Source of the DNA: Moraxella oblonga NBRC 102422
GTDB taxonomy: Bacteria > Pseudomonadota > Gammaproteobacteria > Pseudomonadales > Moraxellaceae
Direction: 5' to 3'
Assembly: GCF_001598275.1 (NCBI RefSeq)
Contig: NZ_BCYQ01000020.1
Coordinates: forward strand, 1 to 46,188
Length of the DNA stretch: 46,188 bases
Positions within the stretch are counted from its first letter, which is position 1, and each line of letters begins with the position of its first letter. Of the stretch, positions 18,618-26,876 are shown in pieces. The translations under genes and the position numbers were made by a program. The notes beneath the pieces were generated by a model, which had not been told where the DNA came from, did no database searches, and was given only the letters and a program-made list of their open reading frames with translations.

Positions 18618-19106
18618 ATGAAAAACTCTCACGAAAATATCACCCTACCCACCTTTGAAGTTGCATTAGTACAAAACACAGGTAACGAACCAACTCACCA
18701 AACCATCAGCCTTAATGATTTTATCAAACAGCACAATAGTGGTTTGATTTTATATTTTTATCCCAAAGACAGTACGGCAGGTTGCACGGTGCAAGCCACC
18801 GACTTTACAGCACTGGCAGATAAATTTGCCCAAAAAGGCTACACCATACTTGGCGTATCTCGTGATAGCATCAAATCGCACCATAATTTTATTTGTAAAA
18901 AAGAACTAAGCATTGGACTCATTAGCGATACCGATGAAAAGCTATGCCAGCATTTTGGCGTTATCCAAGAAAAAATGATGTACGGAAAAACTCATCTGGG
19001 TGTGGTGCGTTCAACTTTTGTATTTGATAAAAATGGCATCATGACGGCAAGTTTTCGCAACATCAAATCCAAAGAACACGCTCAAACCTTACTTGATATT
19101 TTATAA
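18618..19106 (+). CDS. bcp: Thioredoxin-dependent peroxiredoxin (BCP/PrxQ)
   Basis: Cytoplasmic thiol peroxidase that reduces hydrogen peroxide and organic hydroperoxides, 162 residues. The peroxidatic cysteine is C56 in YPKDSTAGCTVQATDF. The E. coli-type resolving cysteine five residues later is a threonine. C93 in HHNFICKKEL lies 37 residues on, the spacing of the other PrxQ class where the resolving cysteine is in helix 3. An atypical 2-Cys mechanism is therefore likely. There is no clear ribosome site. Its stop overlaps the next start (TAATG), so it is coupled to a glycosyltransferase. Confidence 0.92.
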   Translation: MKNSHENITLPTFEVALVQNTGNEPTHQTISLNDFIKQHNSGLILYFYPKDSTAGCTVQATDFTALADKFAQKGYTILGVSRDSIKSHHNFICKKELSIGLISDTDEKLCQHFGVIQEKMMYGKTHLGVVRSTFVFDKNGIMTASFRNIKSKEHAQTLLDIL

Positions 19107-20308
19107 TGAAAGTCATGCACCTATCCTCATCGCTCAAACATGATGAAGCCGAGCGAGGGATTTATGCCATTACTCATGCTCTTGCCAAAGCAGGTCATGA
19201 AAGCATGGTTATCGGTTCAGCCCACCCTGATGACGAACTGGTTACTCGCCTTGTGCGTGATGGCACGATTTATCATCAAATGATTATGCCAAAAAAGTCA
19301 TGGTGGTCATTACGGCACGTTTTTCGTTTACGAACATTGATTGATGATTACAAGCCCAACGTGATTCATGTACATTCTCGCACGCCTGCGTGGGTACTAC
19401 ATTGGGCATTACGACCCTATCCCAAATCATCTCGCCCCAAGATAGTGGCCACCATGTATGGCTTTTATCAACTCAATTCCTATGCCAAAGCATTATTTAA
19501 TGCCGACATTATCATTACAGCATCAAAAAGCATACACGCCTACCTCATTGACAAATTGGCCGAAAAAAAAGAAGAGTTGGATATTGATGAATTCCCCTTT
19601 CAAATCACCTGCATCAAACGAGGCATAGATGTACGCAAATACCCCTATCGCCATCATTCATCTGTCTATTGGCTACACAACGTATTTGCACAATATCCAG
19701 AACTTGAACACAAAAAATGGCTGATGTTCCCCACGCCTGTGGGGGCAGAGTATGGACAAGAGTGGCTCATTGACATTTTGGGCAATCTCCAAGAACAATT
19801 CCCAAACATTCATGCCATCATCGCCGAAGACAACGACCCACTTGCACCCCAAGATGTCGCCCACGAAGATTTTATCCAGCGTCTGCACGCTCTAAATCTC
19901 CAAGATAAGGTAACTTTTATCGGTAGGCGACCGCCCGACATGAGGGAATGGCTCTCCTCTGCCAATGTGGTACTTGCCTTAGCAAGCCACCCTGAAAGCA
20001 TTGGCATTACTGCCATTCAAGCCATACATCTAGGCACACCTGTCATTGGCTGGGCAAGGGGGGCGTTTGCTGATATTTTAAAAGCCACCTATCCACAGGG
20101 CATCATCAAAGAAGAAACTGCCATCGCCTTGTGCAAAACCATCAAATCCCACCTAAAAAATGCTTTTCGTCCTGCCATGACCCATGAATACACCATTGAC
20201 CAAATGACAGCCGAAACGTTGGCGGTGTATCAGTCGCTGGTGCCTGATTGTAAATTGGTAGAAAAAGACAGGCACGATAATTTGGTCTGTGTGCGAGTGG
20301 ATGAATAG
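19106..20308 (+). CDS. Glycosyltransferase family 4 protein
   Basis: A 400-residue GT-B enzyme. The acceptor half begins MKVMHLSSSLKHDEAERGIYAITHALAKAGHE and has NVIHVHSRTP. The donor half has VTFIGRR and the E-x7-E-like block ASHPESIGITAIQAIHLGTPVIG, which binds the nucleotide-sugar diphosphate. It probably builds lipooligosaccharide or another surface glycan. It starts on the last base of the bcp stop codon (TAATG), indicating translational coupling to a peroxiredoxin, an unusual pairing. Confidence 0.87.
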   Translation: MKVMHLSSSLKHDEAERGIYAITHALAKAGHESMVIGSAHPDDELVTRLVRDGTIYHQMIMPKKSWWSLRHVFRLRTLIDDYKPNVIHVHSRTPAWVLHWALRPYPKSSRPKIVATMYGFYQLNSYAKALFNADIIITASKSIHAYLIDKLAEKKEELDIDEFPFQITCIKRGIDVRKYPYRHHSSVYWLHNVFAQYPELEHKKWLMFPTPVGAEYGQEWLIDILGNLQEQFPNIHAIIAEDNDPLAPQDVAHEDFIQRLHALNLQDKVTFIGRRPPDMREWLSSANVVLALASHPESIGITAIQAIHLGTPVIGWARGAFADILKATYPQGIIKEETAIALCKTIKSHLKNAFRPAMTHEYTIDQMTAETLAVYQSLVPDCKLVEKDRHDNLVCVRVDE

Positions 20309-20395
20309 TTTTAAAAAATCATACGTTTTTTACATCACTTACATTTAAATACCAAGCACCGCATAAATTTTGTGGTAATTTTAAAACTTTATCAC

Positions 20396-20401
20396 TATAA
20401 T
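20396..20401 (+). promoter_or_regulatory. Candidate -10 element for hscC
   Basis: A perfect TATAAT 30 bp before the hscC ATG. No convincing -35 lies at 16-18 bp; TTGTGG is about 20 bp away. Confidence 0.4.
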
Positions 20402-20431
20402 TAAGCCATTTTGGCATAAAAGAGTAAAAAG

Positions 20432-22159
20432 ATGATTATTGGCATTGATTTAGGTACAACCAACAGCCTTGTGAGTTATTTTAAGGACGGCAAACCCACC
20501 CTAATCCCCAACGCCTTGGGGAGTGTGCTTACGCCATCGGTCGTGAGTGTGGATAATGACGGAAAAATCCTCGTGGGACAACCTGCCAAAGACCGCCTTA
20601 TCAGCCACCCTACCGCTACCGCTAGCACCTTTAAACGCTTTATGGGTAGCCAAAAAATTTATACCCTAACCGCAGGCAAACACACCCAAAAATTTAGCCC
20701 AGAAGAGTTATCTGCCCTAATTTTAAAATCCCTAAAACAAGATGCCATCGCCCATCTGGGGCAAGAAGTCAGCGATGTTGTCATTACCGTTCCTGCCTAT
20801 TTTAACGACCATCAACGAGAATCCACCAAAACATCAGCCACACTTGCAGGCTTAAACGTTGTACGCCTCATCAACGAACCTACTGCCGCCTCTATGGCGT
20901 ATGGGTTGCACGAATATGACAGCGATGATGAGCGTAAATTTTTGGTATTGGACTTGGGTGGTGGGACATTTGATGTAACCCTGCTTGAACTTTTTGCAGG
21001 GGTCATGGAAGTCAAAGCGTCCGCAGGTGATAATTTGCTTGGTGGTGAGGATTTTACCGAAGTCATCATCAAGGATTTTATCCGCCATCACGAAAATCAA
21101 GGTACGCCAAGCCACTTTTGGCAAGCTCATCACGCCATGCTCTATGATGAGAGTGAACGTGCCAAACGTATGTTATCCGACCATGATACCGCCCAAATCC
21201 ATCTTAGCATTGATAATAAAGTGTACGATTATACACTTAATAGCGATGACTTTGAGGAGCTTTGCCAACCTCTATTCGCTAAAATCACCGCCCCCATTGA
21301 ACAGGCTGTGCGAGATGCCGAGCTAAAAGTGCGAGATTTGGACGCAATCGTGCTGGTGGGCGGCTCAACTCGTATGCCACTTTTTAAAAAAATGATTGCC
21401 AAACTTTTGGGGCGTTTTCCCACCGCCACCCTAAATCCAGATGAGGCAATCGCTATCGGGGCAAGCATTCAGGCAGGATTGATTGCAGAAGACAACGCCC
21501 TAGATGAGCTGGTATTGACCGATGTATCACCTTATTCTTTGGGTGTGGAAACAAGCATTCAAGTGAACGAGCACGAACGCAGAGCAGGCATTTTTTCACC
21601 CATCATTGAACGCAACACCATCATTCCCACAAGCCGTGTGGAAAATTTTAGCCCCGTTCACAACGACCAAACCGAAGTACGATTTGGCATTTATCAAGGT
21701 GAGGCACGGCTTGTCAAAGACAATATTTTGCTTGGCGAGCTGACCGTCAAAGTCCCCAAAGAATATCAAGGCAAGGCTACCCAGTTATCAATTGACGTGC
21801 GTTTTTCCTATGATGTCAATGGGCTTTTAGAAGTGGATATTGATGCAGGAGGCAAACAGCACAATCTCACCATTGAAAATGGTGCAAAACGCCTCACCGA
21901 AAAAGAGTTGCAAGCCTCCAAAGACAAACTATCCGCCCTAAAAATCCACCCAAGAGACACCATCGAGAGTCGAGCCCTCATTGCACGAGCCGAACGCCTA
22001 TATTCACAACGTCTAGGACATGACAGAGAGGAGATTGGGCGACTTTTGGCATGGTTTGAAAACGTACTAGATGGTCAAGACAGCGAAAAAATCCGCCATT
22101 CGCAGGTCAAATTTGGCGAATTTTTGGACAATATTGAAAACAGAGATGACTGGCGATGA
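20432..22159 (+). CDS. hscC: Hsp70-family chaperone HscC
   Basis: A specialised Hsp70 of 575 residues, shorter than DnaK (about 640), matching E. coli HscC. ATPase motifs are intact: GIDLGTTNS at 4-12, LDLGGGTFDVTLLEL around 180 and IVLVGGSTRMP near 310. The substrate domain begins after LTDVSPYSLGVET, and the lid is short, ending near FLDNIENRDDWR. HscC proteins pair with dedicated J-proteins (DjlB/DjlC in E. coli). Here the next gene encodes a J-domain protein and overlaps by 4 nt (ATGA), so the two are made together. It is not the general DnaK. Confidence 0.93.
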   Translation: MIIGIDLGTTNSLVSYFKDGKPTLIPNALGSVLTPSVVSVDNDGKILVGQPAKDRLISHPTATASTFKRFMGSQKIYTLTAGKHTQKFSPEELSALILKSLKQDAIAHLGQEVSDVVITVPAYFNDHQRESTKTSATLAGLNVVRLINEPTAASMAYGLHEYDSDDERKFLVLDLGGGTFDVTLLELFAGVMEVKASAGDNLLGGEDFTEVIIKDFIRHHENQGTPSHFWQAHHAMLYDESERAKRMLSDHDTAQIHLSIDNKVYDYTLNSDDFEELCQPLFAKITAPIEQAVRDAELKVRDLDAIVLVGGSTRMPLFKKMIAKLLGRFPTATLNPDEAIAIGASIQAGLIAEDNALDELVLTDVSPYSLGVETSIQVNEHERRAGIFSPIIERNTIIPTSRVENFSPVHNDQTEVRFGIYQGEARLVKDNILLGELTVKVPKEYQGKATQLSIDVRFSYDVNGLLEVDIDAGGKQHNLTIENGAKRLTEKELQASKDKLSALKIHPRDTIESRALIARAERLYSQRLGHDREEIGRLLAWFENVLDGQDSEKIRHSQVKFGEFLDNIENRDDWR

Positions 22160-24114
22160 ACGCATGGCAAATACTGGGCATAGAACCCACCGATGATGAA
22201 AGCACCATCAAAAAAGCCTATGCCAAACAGCTAAAACACAACAAGCCTGACAAAAACCCCGAAGGCTTTAAAAAGTTGCGTGAAGCGTACGAACACGCCC
22301 TTGCTACTCGCTATTATTATGCCGATGATGATAATGACGATGAGAATGATGAGAATGATGAGAATGACGATATTTTAAAACACACCGAGTATGACCATCA
22401 CAGCGATGAGACGGATGTTGGCGGTCAACCTGACGACACCCATGATGTCAATCACGTCAATGACAACCTTACCAAGTTCATCAAAGACGTAGAAAATATC
22501 TCGCCTGCTCAGGGTATTACCATTCATTATCAGATTGTTGATGACACAAAACACACGCCCAATGAGAGCGATGACGGTCATGTCGGTGTAGACACAGATG
22601 ATTTTCAACCAACCGATGACCCAAACGACCACACAGACAACCACGCAAACCATCAAGACCAAACAAGCGACTGGACTGATGACGATGTGGCAGATGAGAG
22701 TGATGATAATGATTATGAAAGTTTGACAAACGCATGGTACGACATTGACAACGCCGAGACCAGCCATCAGCACAAAGATAAAGCCTTACTTGCCCTGCTT
22801 GGCGAGCAAGTGGAACAACTGCCCAACCTGCCTCTTGATGACCGCATGGCATATGAGCAAGATTTGTTACATTTTTTTATGTGGCGAGAAAACATTTATC
22901 ATCAAAGTTATCATTGGGTGTTTGACAACTTTGGTTGGCAGACCATCATGGACACTTGGCAAATCGAGCGTTATCCATGGCATTATCTGACCGATTTGCA
23001 AGAGCGTTATAAAAGAACTGTGGCTAATTTTATCAGTTATGCCAGTACTGATTTGGACAAATCGCAAGAATTTGAACAGTTATTACAAACAGAATACCCA
23101 GCATTTTATGAATATTATCAAAACAGCCACCCCAACACCTATGTCCATGCCTACCGTTTTATCAAATACTCTTTTTATCCTGAAAAAGTGGGGGCATTGT
23201 CGTATGATTTACACCAAATCACGCACGCCTTAAACGCACTATCCACCCTAGATAAAAAGAATGACTATCTTTTTTATACTTCACTTCACAACAGCAAAAC
23301 ACTCAAAGAACTCAAAGAATGGACGTTTGACGGCGTATTTAGCACCAAAGACGTGTTGATGGCTGGTGCAATAATTTGGTATTTGGTGTGGGGAACTTCT
23401 CTTGCCCTTGATAAGATGACGATTGTCAATCATCATGTATTGCCCATACTGATATTTGTGGGCATGATGATGATTTTTTGGCGGTGGCGGTGGCAACTGT
23501 TTGTAACGCCTAACAAATTTAATTATCAGCGTTACCTGCACCGTGTGAATGAGAAGTATTTTAAAAACTTACACATCTCTATACCACTCATCTTTGCCAG
23601 TGGCTTTTATGGGGCATATCACAGTCTCCAAAAAAGCCCAGTCATGACCGATGAGACCATGAAGCTCTATGATGACCCCAGTTATTTTATGGTGCATGGT
23701 TTGGCATTTGGGCTATGGTGGAGTCTTATGCGTGCCAACCGTTATGACAACCCCTTTGCCATACAAACTCATTGGTATGCGGTTTTTATTTTTACCCTTG
23801 TCAGCGTGGTGTATCCGCTCATCGCCCTACTGGTGGGTGAGAGTATTCGGGGCAACATCATAGGATATCACCCCTTATTGTGGCTTATCATTTACACACC
23901 AATCGTGCTACACCTTTTGACCGTCAATGGTTGGTCGTGGCTACATACACTAGAAAATCTAACATTGAGAGTATTTTTGGGATTGGCAGGAGGTCTCACC
24001 TTGATGGCGGGCTTGGTAGCGTTTGTGCTGATGTTTAACATACCATTGTTTGGGGTGTTAGTCGTCATTGGATTATGGTCGGCATTTAGATCAACAATTA
24101 CAGGAAAAGAATGA
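22156..24114 (+). CDS. Membrane J-domain protein, likely HscC co-chaperone
   Basis: 652 residues with three parts. The first (about 1-50) is a J-domain-like helix pair, WQILGIEPTDDESTIKKAYA then LREAYEHAL, in which the invariant HPD is KPD (HNKPDKNPEG). The second (about 57-190) is an Asp/Asn/His-rich, disordered acidic linker that includes three exact 9-bp repeats. The third (about 190-390) is a soluble region, followed by about six membrane segments from residue 395 to the end. The layout resembles E. coli DjlB/DjlC, which work with HscC. The 4-bp overlap with hscC supports partnership. The missing HPD histidine would disable a canonical J-protein, so the pair may work differently. Confidence 0.82.
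   Translation: MNAWQILGIEPTDDESTIKKAYAKQLKHNKPDKNPEGFKKLREAYEHALATRYYYADDDNDDENDENDENDDILKHTEYDHHSDETDVGGQPDDTHDVNHVNDNLTKFIKDVENISPAQGITIHYQIVDDTKHTPNESDDGHVGVDTDDFQPTDDPNDHTDNHANHQDQTSDWTDDDVADESDDNDYESLTNAWYDIDNAETSHQHKDKALLALLGEQVEQLPNLPLDDRMAYEQDLLHFFMWRENIYHQSYHWVFDNFGWQTIMDTWQIERYPWHYLTDLQERYKRTVANFISYASTDLDKSQEFEQLLQTEYPAFYEYYQNSHPNTYVHAYRFIKYSFYPEKVGALSYDLHQITHALNALSTLDKKNDYLFYTSLHNSKTLKELKEWTFDGVFSTKDVLMAGAIIWYLVWGTSLALDKMTIVNHHVLPILIFVGMMMIFWRWRWQLFVTPNKFNYQRYLHRVNEKYFKNLHISIPLIFASGFYGAYHSLQKSPVMTDETMKLYDDPSYFMVHGLAFGLWWSLMRANRYDNPFAIQTHWYAVFIFTLVSVVYPLIALLVGESIRGNIIGYHPLLWLIIYTPIVLHLLTVNGWSWLHTLENLTLRVFLGLAGGLTLMAGLVAFVLMFNIPLFGVLVVIGLWSAFRSTITGKE
22339..22365 (+). repeat. Three tandem copies of GATGAGAAT
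   Basis: Three exact 9-bp units encode repeated Asp-Glu-Asn in the acidic linker of the J-protein. In-frame copy-number change would alter linker length without a frameshift. Confidence 0.85.
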
Positions 24115-24149
24115 TGGTCAATCACATAAGCAAGTTAAAATTCAACAAA

Positions 24150-24719
24150 TCAATGGCTTGCCAAATGTGTCATGAGAATAAAAACCCCAATCCCAATAAG
24201 CACCACTCCGCCCAAAATTTGGGCTTTGTTGCCAACTTCTTTGCCGATTTTTGCCCCCAAACACACCCCAAAAGTCGCCATGGTGGTGGTCGCCATGCCA
24301 ATCAGCAAGCTTGCTAACCAAATATTGACATCTAAAAAGGCAAGCGATACACCAACAATCATCGCATCAATGCTGGTAGCAAAGGCGGTCAAGATGGTTT
24401 TGGCAAGGTTATTTTTGATGGATTTGCCATCATCGTCCACCCCAAAAACCGCTTCATACATCAAATGCACGCCCAACCCACCCAATAATACAAAACTCAC
24501 CCAATGGTCAAATCCTTGCACCAAATCATTTGCCAACACACCCAAAAAATAACCAATAATCGGCGTAATTGCTTCTACAATGCCAAAAATAATGCCGATT
24601 TTAAAGGCTTGAAATAAACGATTGTCTGATAAATGAACGCTCGCCCCACGCACCACAGACGCCGCAAATGCGTCCATAGACATACCAAAAGATAAGGCGG
24701 TCAGAGCAACGATATTCAT
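24150..24719 (-). CDS. mntP: Manganese efflux pump MntP
   Basis: Inner-membrane Mn(II) exporter of 189 residues with six membrane segments. The paired family motifs are present: SFGMSMDAFAAS near the N-terminus and FATSIDAMIVGVSLAF in the second half, each with the metal-site aspartate. Length is typical. Only 77 bp separate it from gloB upstream, too little for the yybP-ykoY Mn riboswitch that controls some mntP genes, and none is visible. It may be read through from gloB. It is convergent with the J-protein gene across 35 bp. Confidence 0.94.
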   Translation of the reverse strand: MNIVALTALSFGMSMDAFAASVVRGASVHLSDNRLFQAFKIGIIFGIVEAITPIIGYFLGVLANDLVQGFDHWVSFVLLGGLGVHLMYEAVFGVDDDGKSIKNNLAKTILTAFATSIDAMIVGVSLAFLDVNIWLASLLIGMATTTMATFGVCLGAKIGKEVGNKAQILGGVVLIGIGVFILMTHLASH

Positions 24720-24796
24720 GTAATTAACTCATTAATAATTGGTATTATTTAATAGCAATACATTTATGATTTTTAAGTATCTTTAATCAACAATGT

Positions 24797-25597
24797 CTAA
24801 AATTTATTTTTTAATTCACGCAGTGCCGAAAACACTGATAATTTATCCTCATTTTTTAAAGGGTAAATTTGTTTAATGTTATCAATCATTTTTTTATTGT
24901 CTGTTTGTAAAAACACATTAATCAAACGCTCTGTTTTAAGGTTGGTTGGTAATGATGGCGTGTTGTTTTTTAGATGTTTTTCTACATACTCTTTATGCAC
25001 CAAAATCTCTTTTTTGGTCACATCATCACATATTGACAAACCAAATTTTAGATTAGATACCGTATATTCATGTGTAGGATAAAATAAAACATCATCAGGC
25101 AAAATATTAAAAGATAATGTATCAAAACGTTCCATACTGTCAAATAATTCATTCACCGTTCCTGTAAAAACTCGCCCACACCCACCACTAAATAATGTAT
25201 CTCCACAAAAAACATGAGTTTGATGATTAATGTTGCACAAATAGCTCAAATGTGTGTCCGTATGTCCTGCCGTCCGCCACACATTAAATTTTAACCCCAA
25301 CAGCTCAAATGTGGTATTTTCATCACACACCACATCAGGCATAATACCAATGGCATTTAAATGGGTATCATGGGCATAAATTTGGGCATTGGGATAGGCG
25401 ATTTTGGCATTTGCCACACCGCCGATATGGTCATCATGATGATGAGTGATTAAGATGGCAGACAAGTCAAGATGGTGCTTTTTTAAATAATCAATAACAG
25501 GCTCATCATCGCCAATATCCACCGCAATGGCATGATTGCCTTGGGTGATTAGCCAAACATAGTTATCATTTAAAATAGGAATGGGGATAATTTTCAT
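24797..25597 (-). CDS. gloB: Hydroxyacylglutathione hydrolase (glyoxalase II)
   Basis: Cytoplasmic zinc/iron metallo-beta-lactamase-fold enzyme that hydrolyses S-lactoylglutathione, the second step of methylglyoxal detoxification. 266 residues. Metal ligands are in THHHDDHIGG (51-60), AGHTDTH, CGDTLFSGGCGRVFTG and PTHEYTVSNLKF. ATG 25597 gives the family N-terminus MKIIPIPILNDNYVWL; an in-frame TTG at 25609 is rejected. A 14-bp palindrome identical to the tetR operator ends 18 nt before the ATG, so control by that regulator is suspected. Confidence 0.95.
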   Translation of the reverse strand: MKIIPIPILNDNYVWLITQGNHAIAVDIGDDEPVIDYLKKHHLDLSAILITHHHDDHIGGVANAKIAYPNAQIYAHDTHLNAIGIMPDVVCDENTTFELLGLKFNVWRTAGHTDTHLSYLCNINHQTHVFCGDTLFSGGCGRVFTGTVNELFDSMERFDTLSFNILPDDVLFYPTHEYTVSNLKFGLSICDDVTKKEILVHKEYVEKHLKNNTPSLPTNLKTERLINVFLQTDNKKMIDNIKQIYPLKNEDKLSVFSALRELKNKF

Positions 25598-25614
25598 GGG
25601 TTTTTCCAAAAAAA

Positions 25615-25628
25615 ACCGACTGGTCGGT
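25615..25628. promoter_or_regulatory. Second copy of the TetR operator, upstream of gloB
   Basis: ACCGACTGGTCGGT is identical to 15118-15131, including the TG centre. The match extends to AACCGACTGGTCGGTT here. On the minus strand a T-run follows directly, so it can also be read as an intrinsic terminator for serC (6-bp stem, CCAG loop). Both roles may coexist. Confidence 0.6.
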
Positions 25629-25639
25629 TGTAAAAGTAA

Positions 25640-25654
25640 GGGCGAAATTCGCCC
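25640..25654. repeat. Palindrome GGGCGAA-A-TTCGCCC between serC and gloB
   Basis: 7-bp perfect arms. On the minus strand the context is GTAGGGGCGAATTTCGCCC, the style of short intergenic repeats common in gammaproteobacteria. A related but degenerate G/C hairpin lies at 41180-41193. Confidence 0.5.
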
Positions 25655-25697
25655 CTACCTTCTAAAAATCATGGATTGTTCAGTTGGATACCAAACG

Positions 25698-26780
25698 TCA
25701 AGCGTAAGATTTTTCAAAATCTTTCATAAAATCAACGAGTGCTTGTACTTGTTTGAGTGTAACAGCATTATAGATACTGGCTCTCATACCACCCACAATG
25801 CGATGACCTTTTAGGTTTAACAGTCCTGCTTCTTTGGACTTTTCCAAAAAGACTTTATCAAGCTCGCTATCAGCCAACGTAAATGGCACGTTCATGATAG
25901 AGCGGTGTTTTGGATTAACGGCATTATGATAAAAACTAGAATCATCAATGGCTTGGTACAGTAGCTCGGCTTTGGCACGATTGATTTTGGCAATATTTTC
26001 CACCCCACCATTTTCCAAGAGCCACTCAAACACAAGACCTGACAGATACCACGCAAATGTTGATGGCGTGTTTAACATACTGTCATTTTCGGCTTGATTT
26101 TTATAATTTAGGACATTTGGACACCACGCACTTGCCTGCTCCATCAAATCCTTACGTACAATAACAAGCGTCAAGCCCGCAGGTCCGATGTTTTTTTGAG
26201 CCCCTGCATAAATCAATCCAAAATCATTGACGTTGATAGGTTCAGACAAAATACAAGAGGACATATCCGCCACGATGGGGGCATTGACTTTTGGGGTATC
26301 AAAAATCTGCACGCCATGAATGGTTTCGTTAGGGCAATAATGAAAATAAGATGCATTATCTGACAACTGCCAAACATCAGCGTTTGGAACATCTTTACCA
26401 TCGCCTTGTGCCACCAGATTGATTTTGCCAAGCCCCAATGCTTCGTAACGTTTGGCTTCTTTGTAGGCTTTTTCTGACCATGTACCTGTGTTTAGATAAT
26501 CCGCCGTTCCGCCGTTTAACAGGTTAAAGGGAATGGCAGAGAATTGTAAAGATGCACCCCCCTGTAAAAACAACACCGCATAATCGTCTGAAATACCCAT
26601 CAATTTGCGTAAATCTTGCTCGGCTTTGGTGGCAATCTCAATGTAGTCAGCACTGCGATGGCTGATTTCCATAACAGAAACGCCTTTACCACGCCAATCA
26701 AGTAGCTCGGCTTGGGCTTTTAGTAAGACTTCGGTAGGCATACTGGCAGGACCAGCACAAAAATTGGCAAGGCGATTCAT
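25698..26780 (-). CDS. serC: Phosphoserine aminotransferase
   Basis: PLP enzyme of serine synthesis (3-phosphohydroxypyruvate to phosphoserine), also used in pyridoxal phosphate synthesis. 360 residues, usual length. The N-terminus NFCAGPASMPTEVL, SVMEISHRS, the GGASLQFSAIPFNL cofactor loop and the PLP lysine K196 in YAGAQKNIGPAG are all intact. AGGA lies about 8 nt before the ATG. Confidence 0.97.
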   Translation of the reverse strand: MNRLANFCAGPASMPTEVLLKAQAELLDWRGKGVSVMEISHRSADYIEIATKAEQDLRKLMGISDDYAVLFLQGGASLQFSAIPFNLLNGGTADYLNTGTWSEKAYKEAKRYEALGLGKINLVAQGDGKDVPNADVWQLSDNASYFHYCPNETIHGVQIFDTPKVNAPIVADMSSCILSEPINVNDFGLIYAGAQKNIGPAGLTLVIVRKDLMEQASAWCPNVLNYKNQAENDSMLNTPSTFAWYLSGLVFEWLLENGGVENIAKINRAKAELLYQAIDDSSFYHNAVNPKHRSIMNVPFTLADSELDKVFLEKSKEAGLLNLKGHRIVGGMRASIYNAVTLKQVQALVDFMKDFEKSYA

Positions 26781-26876
26781 GAGGTATCCTTAAAAAAAAC
26801 TTGGTGAGTTATTGTAACAGATTTGTATGGCTTTTAAAATAACCACCCAAAAATAAAAACACCATCATCACCTGCA

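Noticed and set aside
22375-22852. Open frames opposite the acidic linker of the J-protein
   Set aside because: They arise from the repetitive Asp/Asn/His codons; low-complexity products without start signals.
24720-24796. Mn riboswitch (yybP-ykoY) upstream of mntP
   Set aside because: Only 77 AT-rich bases are available and no matching stems are visible.
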